A stretch of DNA of 64,000 bases from Candidatus Rhodoluna planktonica (GTDB lineage Bacteria; Actinomycetota; Actinomycetes; Actinomycetales; Microbacteriaceae), in assembly GCF_001854225.1 (NCBI RefSeq), contig NZ_CP015208.1, positions 930,001-994,000 on the forward strand. Direction: 5' to 3'. Position 1 is the stretch's first letter. Each line of letters opens with the position of its first letter. This document shows, one piece after another, positions 38,479 to 48,450 of the stretch. The translations under genes and the position numbers were made by a program. Under the pieces are notes generated by a model. The model ran no database searches. It worked only from the letters and a program-made list of their open reading frames with translations, and was not told the origin of the DNA.

Positions 38479-39785
38479 TAGATTCCCTCTACTCGGATAA
38501 CTGATGTGATCGAATCGACCACATCACTCTCGGATAACGTCTGAACGACATCCTGGAGTGCTTTATTGGATGCTGCGTGCGTGCCAATTTCAAGTGTTGC
38601 AGTTTTACTGCGAACACCTTTGTCGACACGAACTGACTGCTCGACAGTTTCGATTGAAACTGAGCGGCTTGAGAAAACATTAGCGATAGTGGCGAGCACA
38701 CCCGGCTCATCCTTGGCTTCAAGTGTGACCTGAAAGCGAGTATTGACCACATCGATGGGCAGAACTTCGAGGTTGGCATGGACCGAATCGGCCAAACCAG
38801 GACCTCCGGCAACGTGGCGTTTAGCAGCTGAAACCAGGTCTCCCAGAACAGCGGACGCGGTCTGCACACCACCGGCACCGGCACCGTAGAACATTAGCGA
38901 ACCGGCGGCTTCAGCTTCAACGAAGACAGCGTTGAATGCGCCACGAACGGCACCCAAAGGATGAGTGCGGTCAATCAAGGCTGGGTGAACGCGAACCGAG
39001 ATTCCATCGGCATCGGCTAGACGCTCACAAATGGCAAGCAGCTTGATGACGTATCCGTCGCGTTGCGCTGCTTGGATCTGCTCAGCCGTGACCTTGGTGA
39101 TTCCTTCGCGGTAAACCTTTTCAAGTGGCACTTCGGTGTGGAATGCCAGCGATGCCAGAATTGCCGCCTTTTGCGCGGCATCGTAAGCCTCAACGTCTGC
39201 GGTTGGGTCGGCTTCGGCATAACCTAGGGACTGTGCTTCGGCGAGCGCCTGATCAAAAGTGGCACCGGTTGAATCCATTTGGTCAAGGATGTAGTTGGTG
39301 GTGCCGTTGACGATTCCCATAATGCGGGTAACTTTGTCGCCGGCTAGCGACTCGCGAAGCGGTCGGATGATTGGAATTGCGCCGGCAACGGCTGCTTCGA
39401 AATAAAGTTGAGCACCGACCTGCTCGGCAGTATCAAAAAGTTCTGGACCGTGGGTAGCCAACAAAGCCTTGTTTGCGGTTACTACGTCTGAGCCGCTGTT
39501 GAGCGCCTGCAAAATGTAGTTTCTTGCAGGCTCAAGACCACCCATTAGCTCAACGACAATGTCGGCGCTCAAAATCAGCGACTGAGCATCGGTGGTTAGC
39601 AACTCTTTAGGAATATCGGCGTTTCGGGGTGAATTTACGTCGCGAACAGCGATACCAATGAGTTCAAGTTCGGCCCCAACCCGAGCAGCGAGTTCAGCCT
39701 TGTTCTCGATCATCAGTCGGGCGACCTGCGAACCAACAGAGCCGGCACCCAATAGCGCAATTTTTAGTGGACGGTATTCGGTCAA
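38478..39785 (-). CDS. hom: Homoserine dehydrogenase
   Basis: NAD(P)-dependent reduction of aspartate semialdehyde to homoserine, branch point to threonine and methionine; 435 aa from TTG at 39785. The start is preferred because AGAAGG precedes it and the family N terminus ([20 protein letters not shown]) follows; a longer frame to 39863 would lie inside lysA. NAD-binding [18 protein letters not shown] and [11 protein letters not shown] are visible. A C-terminal ACT domain (about residues 355-435) suggests allosteric control, commonly by threonine. Confidence 0.96.
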   Translation of the reverse strand: MTEYRPLKIALLGAGSVGSQVARLMIENKAELAARVGAELELIGIAVRDVNSPRNADIPKELLTTDAQSLILSADIVVELMGGLEPARNYILQALNSGSDVVTANKALLATHGPELFDTAEQVGAQLYFEAAVAGAIPIIRPLRESLAGDKVTRIMGIVNGTTNYILDQMDSTGATFDQALAEAQSLGYAEADPTADVEAYDAAQKAAILASLAFHTEVPLEKVYREGITKVTAEQIQAAQRDGYVIKLLAICERLADADGISVRVHPALIDRTHPLGAVRGAFNAVFVEAEAAGSLMFYGAGAGGVQTASAVLGDLVSAAKRHVAGGPGLADSVHANLEVLPIDVVNTRFQVTLEAKDEPGVLATIANVFSSRSVSIETVEQSVRVDKGVRSKTATLEIGTHAASNKALQDVVQTLSESDVVDSITSVIRVEGI

Positions 39786-39789
39786 GGTT

Positions 39790-41205
39790 CTAGCCCTTCT
39801 CGTTTTTCTGTTGCTCTTGGAATCTAATGTCGCGACTGAAAAGATCTGCCTCAGTCTCGCCACGGATGATTAGTCTCGCCTCGCCAGAGCGAACTGCAAC
39901 CACAGGTGGCCGAGTCAAAAAGTTGTAATTGCTAGAAAGCGAGTGGCAGTATGCGCCGGTGGTGGCAACTGCTAAAAGATCGTTGGGCTTGATGTCTCCT
40001 GGAAGATAATCGTGGCTCACCACAATATCGCCGCTTTCGCAGTGCTTGCCAACTACTCGAACCAGGGCAGGTTTGGCATCCGATTTTCGACCAGCGATTC
40101 GAGCGTGGTACTCGGCCTGATACAGAGCCGGGCGAGCATTGTCGCTCATTCCCCCATCAACCGAGACGTACTTTCTAACCTGAGGTTCTCCCTGATCAGT
40201 CACTGTCACGTCTTTGATTGTGCCGACGTTGTATAGCGTGATTCCTGCTGGCCCGGCAATGTAGCGTCCCGGTTCAAAAGCCAATACCGGGACTTCGATG
40301 CCTAAGTCTGCACAGACTGCAGAAACCGTGTCAGCGATAGCCTCCGCAAAATAACCTAGCTCGGGTGCTTCATCGGCAGGCTTGTAGGCTACGCCAAAAC
40401 CCCCGCCTAAATTAATTTCTGGGATGTCGCCGTGGGCCAGTAATTCGGCGTGCAGGCCGAGCAGCCTTTTAGTGGATTCGATGAAGCCATCCGCGTTGAA
40501 AATTTGGGAGCCGATGTGCTGATGCAGTCCTAGAAATCGAAGGTGCGAGTGCGAGCGAATCTTGGCGACCAAATCGGCCGCTTCGGAAAGCGGGATACCA
40601 AACTTTTGATCTTCGCGGGCAGTGGCCAAGAAATCGTGGGTGTTTGCGTGAACACCGGTGTTGACCCTGAGTCGAACACCTTGAACCACATCTTGAGCAC
40701 CGGCGGCAGCGGCAATTCGTTCAATTTCGATGTCGCTATCGATAACGATGGCACCCACACCGGCACTAACCGCACGACCAATTTCTTGGTTTGATTTGTT
40801 GTTGCCGTGTAATCCGATTCGTTTCGGATCAATACCACCGGCAAGCGCGGCCGCTAATTCGCCACCGCTGGCTACATCGATGTTGAGGCCAAGTTCGTCG
40901 ACCCAAGTGACGATTTCGGTGCTTAGGAAAGCTTTGCTCGCGTAGTAAACCTTGGCGGTCGAACCAATCTTTTCGGCAGCTGCCGTGAGCACCGATTTTG
41001 CGCTTGCTGCCCGTGCTCGAAAATCGTCTTCATCGATGACGTAAAGCGGTGTTCCGTGCAAGGCGACTAATTCACCAGCACTGACTCCGGCAATCTGTAA
41101 TTCTCCGGCTTGATTGCGCGAAGTATTTCTAGACCACACCGACTGGGCTAAATCATTGGCATCGACTGGCAGCTTTAGCCAGTCTGGGGCTAGCGTGTTT
41201 GGCAC
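39790..41205 (-). CDS. lysA: Diaminopimelate decarboxylase
   Basis: PLP-dependent alanine-racemase-fold decarboxylase making lysine from meso-diaminopimelate; 471 aa. Start assigned at GTG 41205, with GGAGAGG eight bases upstream and only two bases after the argS stop. PLP lysine in VYYASKAFLS (about residue 80), glycine-rich NLGGGFGVAY, and the catalytic Cys in GKHCESGDIV are present. The gene couples aspartate-family synthesis with argS and hom, the usual actinobacterial order. Confidence 0.96.
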   Translation of the reverse strand: MPNTLAPDWLKLPVDANDLAQSVWSRNTSRNQAGELQIAGVSAGELVALHGTPLYVIDEDDFRARAASAKSVLTAAAEKIGSTAKVYYASKAFLSTEIVTWVDELGLNIDVASGGELAAALAGGIDPKRIGLHGNNKSNQEIGRAVSAGVGAIVIDSDIEIERIAAAAGAQDVVQGVRLRVNTGVHANTHDFLATAREDQKFGIPLSEAADLVAKIRSHSHLRFLGLHQHIGSQIFNADGFIESTKRLLGLHAELLAHGDIPEINLGGGFGVAYKPADEAPELGYFAEAIADTVSAVCADLGIEVPVLAFEPGRYIAGPAGITLYNVGTIKDVTVTDQGEPQVRKYVSVDGGMSDNARPALYQAEYHARIAGRKSDAKPALVRVVGKHCESGDIVVSHDYLPGDIKPNDLLAVATTGAYCHSLSSNYNFLTRPPVVAVRSGEARLIIRGETEADLFSRDIRFQEQQKNEKG

Positions 41206-41207
41206 GG

Positions 41208-42866
41208 TTACATCCTCTCCGGCGCTGAAACACCCAGCAGAGCGAGACCGTTGCGCAAAACCACTCCGGCTGCGTCGTTGAGCCAAAGTCGGGTGCGGTG
41301 AATGGTTTCAACATCTGCACCAGAAAGCGGCGTGACTCGACAGTTGTCGTACCAACGGTGATATGCGCCAGCCACCTCTTCTAGGTAGCGGGCAACCCGG
41401 TGCGGTTCGCGGAACTCGGCAGCTTGAGCCACAACCCTTGGGAATTCGGTTAGTTTGGCAAGCAAATCAGATTCAGACTCATGATTGAGTAGCGCAGGGT
41501 CAAACTCGCTGCGGTCAACATTGAGGGTTTGCGCATTCTTGGCAACCTGAGCTGTTCTGGCATGAGCGTATTGAACGTAAAAAACCGGGTTGTCGTTGGT
41601 CTTTTTGGTTAACTGCTCAAGGTCAATGTCGAGACTTGAGTTGATCGAAGAGCGAGCCAAAGCGTAGCGGGCGGCATCGGTTCCTACGATTTCTACTAGG
41701 TCTTCAAGAGTGACAACGGTGCCAGCACGTTTAGACATTCGCACCGGCTCTCCGTCACGAACCAGGTTGACCATCTGACCGATCAAAATTTCCATGTTGA
41801 GGCCAGGCTTATCGCCAAATGCTGCACAGAGAGCCATCATTCGCGGCACGTAACCGTGGTGATCGGCACCGAGCATGTATATGCACTGGTCGAATCCGCG
41901 TTCACGCTTGTCAAGGTAATAGGCGATGTCTCCGGCAATGTAAGCAGCTTCACCATCGCTCTTGATGATGACTCGATCTCTATCATCACCAAAGTCGGTT
42001 GAGCGCAACCAGAGCGCCCCTTCGGCTTCAAAGGTGTGGCCTAGTTCAGTTAGTCGGGCAATTGCCTTTGGCACAGCGCCGCTCTCGTAGAGCGAATTTT
42101 CATGAAAATAGACATCAAAATCGACACCAAAATCGTGCAGCGACTGACGAATTTCGGCAAACATCAGATCTACGCCAGCGGCGCGAAACTTCTCTTGCGC
42201 CTGATCTTCAGGCAGCGACAAAATATCTTCGGCGGTTTCGGCTAAAACTCGCTCGGCAATTTCTTGGATGTAGAGGCCGCCGTAGCCATCTTCTGGTGCC
42301 GGCTCACCCTTAGCTTTAGCTAACAGCGACCTGGCAAATCGATCAATTTGAGCACCGTGATCGTTGAAGTAGTACTCGCGAGTAACGCTTGCGCCCTGAG
42401 CCTCAAACACCCTAGCCAGCGAATCGCCGACAGCGGCCCAGCGAGTGCCGCCCAGGTGAATTGGGCCGGTTGGGTTTGCTGAAACAAATTCGAGGTTTAG
42501 TTTCACTCCGGCCAGAGAATCACCGCGACCAAACGCCTCGTTTGCCTCAACAATCGTTTTTGCCATCTGGCCAGTTGCCGCCGCGCTGAGCGTGATGTTG
42601 ATAAAACCAGGGCCAGCTACAGCAACGGTTTCGATGTCATCCAGTTTCTGCAGTTCTGCGGCTAGCAGCTCGGCAAAGCTTCGCGGATTGTGGCCAAACT
42701 TGGCACCCAACTGCATGGCCACATTTGTTGCCCAGTCGCCGTGTTCGCGATTTTTTGGTCGCTCAATAACAACTTCGGATGGGATTTCGGCGTCGCCAAT
42801 TTTCCCGTCAGCCTGAAGGCTGGCCAGGATGCGAACAATCGCTGCAGACAAATCTGCTGGAGTCAA
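41208..42866 (-). CDS. argS: Arginyl-tRNA synthetase
   Basis: Class I synthetase for tRNA-Arg; 552 aa. An N-terminal Add1-type domain (about 110 residues) precedes the Rossmann fold with the HIGH-like motif in [15 protein letters not shown] (HLGG) and the KMSK-like [16 protein letters not shown]. The anticodon-binding helical domain ([16 protein letters not shown]) follows. TTG start at 42866. First gene of the long leftward operon; tRNA-Arg(CCG) is divergently encoded about 160 bp away. Confidence 0.97.
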   Translation of the reverse strand: MTPADLSAAIVRILASLQADGKIGDAEIPSEVVIERPKNREHGDWATNVAMQLGAKFGHNPRSFAELLAAELQKLDDIETVAVAGPGFINITLSAAATGQMAKTIVEANEAFGRGDSLAGVKLNLEFVSANPTGPIHLGGTRWAAVGDSLARVFEAQGASVTREYYFNDHGAQIDRFARSLLAKAKGEPAPEDGYGGLYIQEIAERVLAETAEDILSLPEDQAQEKFRAAGVDLMFAEIRQSLHDFGVDFDVYFHENSLYESGAVPKAIARLTELGHTFEAEGALWLRSTDFGDDRDRVIIKSDGEAAYIAGDIAYYLDKRERGFDQCIYMLGADHHGYVPRMMALCAAFGDKPGLNMEILIGQMVNLVRDGEPVRMSKRAGTVVTLEDLVEIVGTDAARYALARSSINSSLDIDLEQLTKKTNDNPVFYVQYAHARTAQVAKNAQTLNVDRSEFDPALLNHESESDLLAKLTEFPRVVAQAAEFREPHRVARYLEEVAGAYHRWYDNCRVTPLSGADVETIHRTRLWLNDAAGVVLRNGLALLGVSAPERM

Positions 42867-43009
42867 GGTTTGGCCTAACTAAGACAAAGTCGAGTTCTCA
42901 GAATTTTTGGCGGGGTGCTCAAAAAGAGAAGTCTTGTAAATCATACCGAAATCAACCTTTTCATTGGATTTTCTCAGCCAACCAAACCTTTATCGTCCGG
43001 CGTCGCTGT

Positions 43010-43015
43010 TAGTCT
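43010..43015 (+). promoter_or_regulatory. Candidate -10 element of the tRNA-Arg/dedA unit
   Basis: TAGTCT (TAnnnT pattern) lies 12 bases upstream of the tRNA 5' end, a spacing suited to a short 5' leader removed by RNase P. No good -35 box is seen. Confidence 0.35.
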
Positions 43016-43027
43016 GGTAGGACCCTA

Positions 43028-43099
43028 GCCCCCATAGCTCAGGGGATAGAGCGCCGCTCTCCGGAGGCGGGTGCGCAGGTTCGAATCCTGCTGGGGGCG
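43028..43099 (+). tRNA. tRNA-Arg (anticodon CCG)
   Basis: 72-base cloverleaf: acceptor GCCCCCA pairs with TGGGGGC; D arm GCTC...GAGC; anticodon stem CCGCT/GGCGG with loop CTCCGGA (anticodon CCG); T arm GCAGG-TTCGAAT-CCTGC; discriminator G. The 3' CCA is not encoded. Reads CGG codons. The downstream gene begins one base after the discriminator. Confidence 0.96.
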
Positions 43100-43100
43100 C

Positions 43101-43745
43101 GTGTTTGGAATTGATTGGCTAGAGCCTGAAACCCTGATTGCTTCATTTGGTGTTTATGCACTGATTGGGGTTTGCGCCATCGTCTTTATTGAAACAGGTT
43201 TGCTGGTCGGTTTCTTTTTACCCGGTGACTCGCTGCTATTCGTCACCGGTCTAATGATTTCCAGCGGTGCCATAATTTTGCCGATTGGCGAAGGATATCC
43301 AGTTCCGATTTGGTTGGCCTGTCTACTGATATCAACTTCGGCCTGGTTGGGTGATCAGACCGGATACTGGATTGGTCGAAAAGCGGGACCGGCAATTTTC
43401 AATAAGCCGGAATCAAAATTTTTTAGTCAAAAAAATGTTTCTCGAACTAACTCGTTTTTTGAACGTTACGGAGCCAAGGCAATCATCCTGGCTCATTTCG
43501 TACCGGTAATGCGCACCTTCGTTCCAGTTGCCGCCGGTGTCGGCGAGATGCCTTACACCCGCTTCTTGAAATTGAATTTCATTGGCGTTCTCGGCTGGGG
43601 CACCGGTGTAACCCTGCTCGGTTATTTCCTGGGCAAAATCCCTTTTGTCGCAGACCACGTTGAATATTTCACAATTCTGTTCGTGGTGGTTTCGACAATT
43701 CCGATTGTGATTGAAATCGTGAAGGTTCGTCGCGAGCGTCGCTAA
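43101..43745 (+). CDS. DedA family membrane protein
   Basis: 214-aa integral membrane protein of the DedA/SNARE-associated family, whose members are implicated in lipid-carrier flipping and membrane homeostasis. Features are FIETGLLVGFFLPGDSLLF near residues 23-41, GDQTGYWIGRKAGPAIF, and the RFVPVMRTFVPVAAGVGEMPYTRF-like segment (here HFVPVMRTFVPVAAG) with the conserved Arg. GTG at 43101 is the only start that leaves the tRNA intact while keeping the N-terminal membrane region; the tRNA 3' G-rich strand is the only possible ribosome binding site. Confidence 0.9.
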   Translation: MFGIDWLEPETLIASFGVYALIGVCAIVFIETGLLVGFFLPGDSLLFVTGLMISSGAIILPIGEGYPVPIWLACLLISTSAWLGDQTGYWIGRKAGPAIFNKPESKFFSQKNVSRTNSFFERYGAKAIILAHFVPVMRTFVPVAAGVGEMPYTRFLKLNFIGVLGWGTGVTLLGYFLGKIPFVADHVEYFTILFVVVSTIPIVIEIVKVRRERR

Positions 43746-43807
43746 ACCTCAACGAAGCGTCGCTGAGCGGACGCAAAATCTGATTGAGCGTCGACTTGTT
43801 GCTGCGA

Positions 43808-44386
43808 CTACAAATGCTTGAGATAACTAGCCAGTTGTTCTAAAGCGGCTGCTCGGTGGCTGAGGGCATTCTTGACTTCAGGCTCTAGCTCAGCGGCGGT
43901 TAGTTCGAGACCCTCGGGGATAAAAATCGGGTCATAGCCAAACCCGTTTGGTCCAGCTTCAGCAAAAGCAACCCGACCCGCCCAAATGCCGGTAAAAGTA
44001 ATTTCGTTTTCACCATCCACTAAGGCAATGGTGCAAACGAAGGATGCAGCGCGATGCTCGGGTTTCACATCGGCAAGTTGAGCCAATAAGAGTTCTCTAT
44101 TTTTAGCGTTGTCGCGGGTACCCGACCAGCGAGCACTAAAAATTCCGGGTGCCCCGCCTAACACCTCGACGGCGAGCCCAGAATCGTCGGCGATGGCGGC
44201 AACGCCGGTGTGAGCATAGGCAGCCCGAGCTTTGATAAGGGCGTTCTCGGCAAAGGTGATTCCATCCTCGACCGGCTCTGGGCCGTCGTAACCCAATACC
44301 GAGAGGTCAGCAACACCCAGTTTGGCCAGAATCTGTTCGACCTCGACCACTTTGTGAGCGTTGTGGGTAGCTAAAACAAGTTTCAT
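43808..44386 (-). CDS. rdgB: Non-canonical purine NTP pyrophosphatase (RdgB/HAM1)
   Basis: Hydrolyses ITP, dITP and XTP to keep deaminated purines out of nucleic acids; 192 aa. N-terminal [14 protein letters not shown], catalytic [36 protein letters not shown] and the C-terminal ALSHRAAAL are the family signature. Its ATG overlaps the rph stop (ATGA). Convergent with dedA. Confidence 0.97.
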   Translation of the reverse strand: MKLVLATHNAHKVVEVEQILAKLGVADLSVLGYDGPEPVEDGITFAENALIKARAAYAHTGVAAIADDSGLAVEVLGGAPGIFSARWSGTRDNAKNRELLLAQLADVKPEHRAASFVCTIALVDGENEITFTGIWAGRVAFAEAGPNGFGYDPIFIPEGLELTAAELEPEVKNALSHRAAALEQLASYLKHL

Positions 44387-45111
44387 CGTGCCAGCGCTGC
44401 TTTTTGAATTGCGGTTAGTTGGTTTGTGCCAGCCAACGCCAAATCAAGCAACGCATTTAATTCATCACGGTCAAACGGTGCACCCTCAGCTGTCCCCTGA
44501 ACTTCAACAAACTTGCCAGCACCGGTGACCACAACGTTCATGTCGGTTTCAGCCCGGACATCCTCGGTATAAGCCAAATCAAGAAATGGTTCTGAATCGA
44601 TGATGCCTACCGAAACGGCAGCAACGCTATCGCGCAGTGGCTGCGCTTTAGCCGAGATAATTTTTTGTTCGCGGGCCCAGTTGATTGCGTCCGCCAACGC
44701 AATATAGGCACCGGTGATGGCTGCGGTCCGCGTACCTCCATCGGCCTGAAGCACATCGCAGTCGATGACGATGGTGTTTTCGCCTAGCTCTCTGACATCG
44801 ACTACGGCGCGCAAAGATCGACCGATGAGCCTCGAAATTTCATGGGTTCGGCCACCAATTTTGCCCTTCACAGCCTCGCGATCACTTCGATCGTGGGTGG
44901 CTCGCGGCAGCATTGAATACTCAGCGGTAACCCAACCTTCGCCCTTACCAACTTTCCAGCGTGGTACTCCCTGAGTGAAAGAGGCTGTGCAGAGCACCTT
45001 GGTTGCACCAAAGCTGATTAGTGCTGACCCTTCAGCATGCGCACTCCAACCCCGTTCAACCGTAACTTCTCGAAGCTGCTGCGGGTTACGGCCATCTAGG
45101 CGAATCGTCAT
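44383..45111 (-). CDS. rph: Ribonuclease PH
   Basis: Phosphorolytic 3'-5' exoribonuclease that trims tRNA precursors; 242 aa. [19 protein letters not shown] at the N terminus, [41 protein letters not shown]-type core, and [17 protein letters not shown] with the catalytic region are present. It sits between murI and rdgB, an order common in Actinobacteria. Confidence 0.97.
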   Translation of the reverse strand: MTIRLDGRNPQQLREVTVERGWSAHAEGSALISFGATKVLCTASFTQGVPRWKVGKGEGWVTAEYSMLPRATHDRSDREAVKGKIGGRTHEISRLIGRSLRAVVDVRELGENTIVIDCDVLQADGGTRTAAITGAYIALADAINWAREQKIISAKAQPLRDSVAAVSVGIIDSEPFLDLAYTEDVRAETDMNVVVTGAGKFVEVQGTAEGAPFDRDELNALLDLALAGTNQLTAIQKAALAR

Positions 45112-45133
45112 TAGAACCTTTCGGGATTATTTT

Positions 45134-45937
45134 TTAGCTAAGTTTTTCGACGGAAGTTACCTCTGGACCCAAAAACCTTCGAGCCAGGGTTTCAAAACTT
45201 TTAGCATCGCCGGTGGCTTTGAAAACCCTCTGCGGTGCCGAAGCGTCAGTGCGTTGCAAGTTGTGCGCAACGAGAGTTCGATAAACATCTTTTGCCGTCT
45301 CTTCGGCTGAAGAAACCAGGGTCACATCCTCGCCCATGACGTAGGCAATTGCACCGGTGAGCAGCGGATAGTGAGTGCAGCCGAGGACCAATGTGTCAAC
45401 GCCGGCAGACTTGATTGGGTCGAGATATTCTTTGGCGGCCTGCATCAGCTCGGGCCCTGCCGTGATTCCATTTTCGACAAACTCGACAAATCTGGGACAA
45501 GCCGCTGAGCTGATTTCGACATCAACCGCGGCGGCAAAAGCGTCATCGTACGCCCGCGATGTGATTGTGGCATTTGTGCCGATCACACCAATTTTGTTAT
45601 TCCGGGTTGCGGCAACTGCACGCCGCACTGCCGGTTGAATCACCTCAACAACCGGGATGCCCATACCCACGGTGTAACGCTCTCGCGCATCGCGCAAAAC
45701 CGCGGCGGAAGCCGAATTGCAGGCAATAACTAGAAGTTTCACACCCTCGGCAACTAATCGATCCATCACGGCTAGGGCCAGCTCGCGCACTTGCGGGATG
45801 CTCTTTGGGCCGTAGGGAGTGTTGGCAGTGTCGCCGACGTAGACAATCGATTCGTTTGGCAACTGGTCGATGATGGCGCGAGCGACGGTAAGACCACCTA
45901 CACCGGAGTCAAAAATACCTATTGGAGCGTCGTTCAC
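45134..45937 (-). CDS. murI: Glutamate racemase
   Basis: Makes D-glutamate for peptidoglycan; 267 aa. N-terminal [17 protein letters not shown], first catalytic Cys in [12 protein letters not shown] and second in [13 protein letters not shown] are present. GTG start at 45937, nine bases after the DUF3039 gene stop. Confidence 0.97.
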   Translation of the reverse strand: MNDAPIGIFDSGVGGLTVARAIIDQLPNESIVYVGDTANTPYGPKSIPQVRELALAVMDRLVAEGVKLLVIACNSASAAVLRDARERYTVGMGIPVVEVIQPAVRRAVAATRNNKIGVIGTNATITSRAYDDAFAAAVDVEISSAACPRFVEFVENGITAGPELMQAAKEYLDPIKSAGVDTLVLGCTHYPLLTGAIAYVMGEDVTLVSSAEETAKDVYRTLVAHNLQRTDASAPQRVFKATGDAKSFETLARRFLGPEVTSVEKLS

Positions 45938-45946
45938 GACAACAGT

Positions 45947-46243
45947 CTATTTGTCGTCGCCTGAACTCTTCGGGTCTTCTGGCCGGAGGCCCTCATAAAT
46001 CTCTTTGCAGGTTGGGCAAACTGGAAACTTATCTGGATCTCGACCGGGTACCCAGGTTTTTCCGCAGAGCGCAACTACCGGGGTGCCTAAAACAGCCGAT
46101 TCGACGATTTTTTCTTTACGAACGTAGTGGGCGTAACGCTCGTGGTCGCCGGGCTCCATGTTTTGGATCTGCTCCTCAAGCAAAGTTCCGCCCGCTGTCT
46201 GTCCGCCAATCTTGTCGGCATCCAGGCTTGCTTCAAAATTCAT
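45947..46243 (-). CDS. DUF3039 family protein
   Basis: 98-aa conserved actinobacterial protein of unknown function. The family core is visible: HERYAHYVRKEKIVESAVLGTPVVALCGKTWVPGRDP then FPVCPTCKEIYE. The Cys residues (C near residue 60 and the CPTC pair near residues 75-78) suggest a zinc ribbon. Its ATG overlaps the stop of the HtrA-like protease gene (TGATG), so they are translationally coupled. No function is known to me. Confidence 0.88.
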   Translation of the reverse strand: MNFEASLDADKIGGQTAGGTLLEEQIQNMEPGDHERYAHYVRKEKIVESAVLGTPVVALCGKTWVPGRDPDKFPVCPTCKEIYEGLRPEDPKSSGDDK

Positions 46244-47451
46244 CAGTTCTCCAAATCGGCTGCGTTACCTAAGACTGCAGTCAAATCTATTTCTTTGCCG
46301 TCTCTGATTACGGTAACGGTAACTGTGGCACCGGCAGGTTCGTTTCTAACCGCAGCGGTGAGTTCGCTCGCCGAGGTAATGGTCTCGCCATTCAGTGCGA
46401 TCACGATGTCGCCAACTAATAGTCCGGCCTTTTCGGCTGCTCCCCCGGAGGTAAGTTCTCGCACTTCAGCACCGGTAGTAAAGGTGCTCTGTCCATCGGC
46501 GGCATCGGTTACGGCAGCCCCGAGTAGACCGTGGCTCGCCGCCCCGGTTTCGATAATTTCATCAGCGATACGTTTCGCAGTGTTACTTGGAATGGCGAAC
46601 CCGACACCGATGTTGCCTGATTGACCCGAGCTACCAGCCGAAGCGATAGCCACGTTGATGCCGACTAGCTGACCATTTTGATTTACCAGGGCGCCACCGG
46701 AGTTACCTGGATTGATTGCTGCGTCGGTCTGAATCACCTTCAGGCTGATTGCTCTTCCGGAGCCGGTGAAGAACTGCAGACCGCCAAAGCCATCAGAATT
46801 GTTTGGCACCTCAGCTGAAGCAACCTGAATTGTGCGGTTTAGAGCCGAGACAATTCCGTTGGTAACGGTGTTTGACAGGCCAAGCGGAGCGCCAATGGCA
46901 ACCACCGAGTCACCGACATTCACGGAATTTGAATCGGCAAATTCAATTGGAGTGAAGCTCGCGGCCGTTTCAATTTTTACGACGGCCAAATCATTGGTCG
47001 CATCAACGCCAACAATTGCAGCTTGATAGATACGGCCGTCAAAAGTTTTTACCTCAACTACCGGATCACTGGATTCGCCGCCTAGGGTCACCACGTGGGC
47101 GTTGGTCAGAACATAACCATCCGCAGAGAGAAATACTCCAGAGCCATTTCCAGCCGATCTGGCACCAGCAACCGAAAGGGTTACTACCGAAGGCGAGGCT
47201 ATCGTGGCAGCAGCGGTGACCCAGTTGACAGTCTGAGTGTTGTTCACGACGACCGGTGCTGGACGCGTGTAATAAGTGAACGCGGTGATACCCACACCCG
47301 CACCCACTGCTCCGCCGACTAGGGCACCAAGGGTGATTGCAGCGGTTCCGGTCAGAAACGTTGTGCGCTTAGCCATTTTTTGTTTGAAGTTAGGCTTTTG
47401 AACCTGGGCAGCCGGTGCGTCAAATAAGAATTGGCGATTGTAATCAGACAA
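46243..47451 (-). CDS. HtrA/DegP-like membrane-anchored serine protease with PDZ domain
   Basis: Trypsin-fold (S1C) envelope protease, 402 aa. A cytoplasmic N-terminal tail is followed by a membrane helix (about residues 30-58), the protease domain with His in LTNAHVVTLGG, Asp in DATNDLAVVKIE and Ser in NPGNSGGALVN, and a C-terminal PDZ domain (about residues 305-395, LTSGGAAEKAGLLVGDIVIALNG). Probably handles misfolded extracytoplasmic proteins. TTG start at 47451 with GAGAGG six bases upstream. Confidence 0.93.
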   Translation of the reverse strand: MSDYNRQFLFDAPAAQVQKPNFKQKMAKRTTFLTGTAAITLGALVGGAVGAGVGITAFTYYTRPAPVVVNNTQTVNWVTAAATIASPSVVTLSVAGARSAGNGSGVFLSADGYVLTNAHVVTLGGESSDPVVEVKTFDGRIYQAAIVGVDATNDLAVVKIETAASFTPIEFADSNSVNVGDSVVAIGAPLGLSNTVTNGIVSALNRTIQVASAEVPNNSDGFGGLQFFTGSGRAISLKVIQTDAAINPGNSGGALVNQNGQLVGINVAIASAGSSGQSGNIGVGFAIPSNTAKRIADEIIETGAASHGLLGAAVTDAADGQSTFTTGAEVRELTSGGAAEKAGLLVGDIVIALNGETITSASELTAAVRNEPAGATVTVTVIRDGKEIDLTAVLGNAADLEN

Positions 47452-47507
47452 GGTTTACCTCTCAGAACTTGTTGTGCTAGCAGAATTACAACCAAGCCTG
47501 AATAGTT

Positions 47508-47535
47508 TATGTAAATTCCCTGTAAGAAAACTCAA
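47508..47535 (-). promoter_or_regulatory. Candidate promoter of the HtrA-like protease gene
   Basis: On the minus strand TTGAGT (47535-47530) and TACATA (47513-47508) are 16 bases apart in the AT-rich 90-bp gap upstream of the protease gene. Weak match, judged mainly by position. Confidence 0.3.
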
Positions 47536-47541
47536 GAGTTT

Positions 47542-48417
47542 CTAGTCGCAGCCAAAAACATCGGTTCGGCCAAGACAAAGTTGGTCAACCAAACGGACCA
47601 AGCCGCTACCCGTTTCAGCTGAGCTTTGTTCAAGCCCTTCGCCAACCTCGACCTCGAGGTGGGCATTAAGCACGATGTTGCCAACGAAATGCCGGGTTGA
47701 AACCGAGGCTACGGTGGCATAAACCGAGTAGGTAACTGCCACGGAAACCAAATAGGTTCCAGCCGAGACAAATCGGGTCGAAGTAGTTTCAGACTGGGTT
47801 ACGTAACCGTTAAGCTGCCACTGTTGGCCCACTGGCAGAAATTCAACCGTTGTTGATTTTCCAAGCAGCAAGCCGGTTCTCTGGTGCGCACTGGCATCGT
47901 GCGTGAAACTTACCCATTCACCAATCGACAAGACAGTACCGGCAGAACTCGAAATTGAAAATGCAGTCGGGTTGAAATCTTGTTCTTCTTGCTGCGCAGA
48001 GGTTGAGCCTGGCGTTGTGCTGGTTGAGATTTGGGTGACCTTGATTGGCTTTTTAGCTGGCGCCTTGGGTACGACCTTGGCAGTAGGTTTCTTGACCGGT
48101 GCTGGAATGCGATCGACCATAATTGGGCGAGCTGATTGTGGTAGCAGTTTCGGCTTTACCGCTGGCTTAGCGGTCGTTTTCGGTTTAGCTTGGGGAACCT
48201 GCTTAATCACAGTGGTTGCCGTAGCAGACCGCGCTGGTTGCACGCTACGTGCCGAGGCGCAGACGGTGACCGTTTGATTTGAAATTTTAGATTTTGCGGA
48301 CAACCCACTAGTGGTTGAAACACAATCGGCTGCCGAGGATGGCGAGGGCGTAAGCCAAAGCGTGGAACATAGCCCGAAAGCAATTGCCGAAATTGCCGAG
48401 CGCTTTTGCCAAAACAT
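47542..48417 (-). CDS. Secreted protein with Lys/Pro/Ala-rich linker, function unknown
   Basis: 291 aa. A cleavable signal peptide is likely (basic start, hydrophobic AISAIAFGLCSTLWL, cleavage after PSSAA). A Lys/Pro/Ala/Thr-rich stretch (about residues 60-135) could cross or bind the cell wall. The C-terminal part (about residues 150-270) looks all-beta, with TGLLLGKSTTVEFLPVGQQWQLNGYVTQSETTSTRFVSAGTYLVSVAVTYSVYA-type strands, reminiscent of PKD/Ig-like domains. Cys residues near the N and C termini could form disulfides. Not recognised as a named family. Confidence 0.75.
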   Translation of the reverse strand: MFWQKRSAISAIAFGLCSTLWLTPSPSSAADCVSTTSGLSAKSKISNQTVTVCASARSVQPARSATATTVIKQVPQAKPKTTAKPAVKPKLLPQSARPIMVDRIPAPVKKPTAKVVPKAPAKKPIKVTQISTSTTPGSTSAQQEEQDFNPTAFSISSSAGTVLSIGEWVSFTHDASAHQRTGLLLGKSTTVEFLPVGQQWQLNGYVTQSETTSTRFVSAGTYLVSVAVTYSVYATVASVSTRHFVGNIVLNAHLEVEVGEGLEQSSAETGSGLVRLVDQLCLGRTDVFGCD

Positions 48418-48450
48418 AACCAGAAATTAGCGAAATTGGGTCATCCGCGC

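Noticed and set aside
43028-43099. tRNA-Arg as a mobile element insertion site
   Set aside because: No integrase, no partial tRNA copy and no composition change nearby; downstream is a normal dedA gene.
43071-43100. Earlier start of dedA inside the tRNA-Arg gene
   Set aside because: The extra residues are encoded by the anticodon and T arms of the tRNA and do not look like a membrane protein N terminus.
43746-43807. Possible terminator between convergent dedA and rdgB
   Set aside because: Only a 5-bp GCGTC/GACGC stem is visible with no T-run; too weak to annotate.
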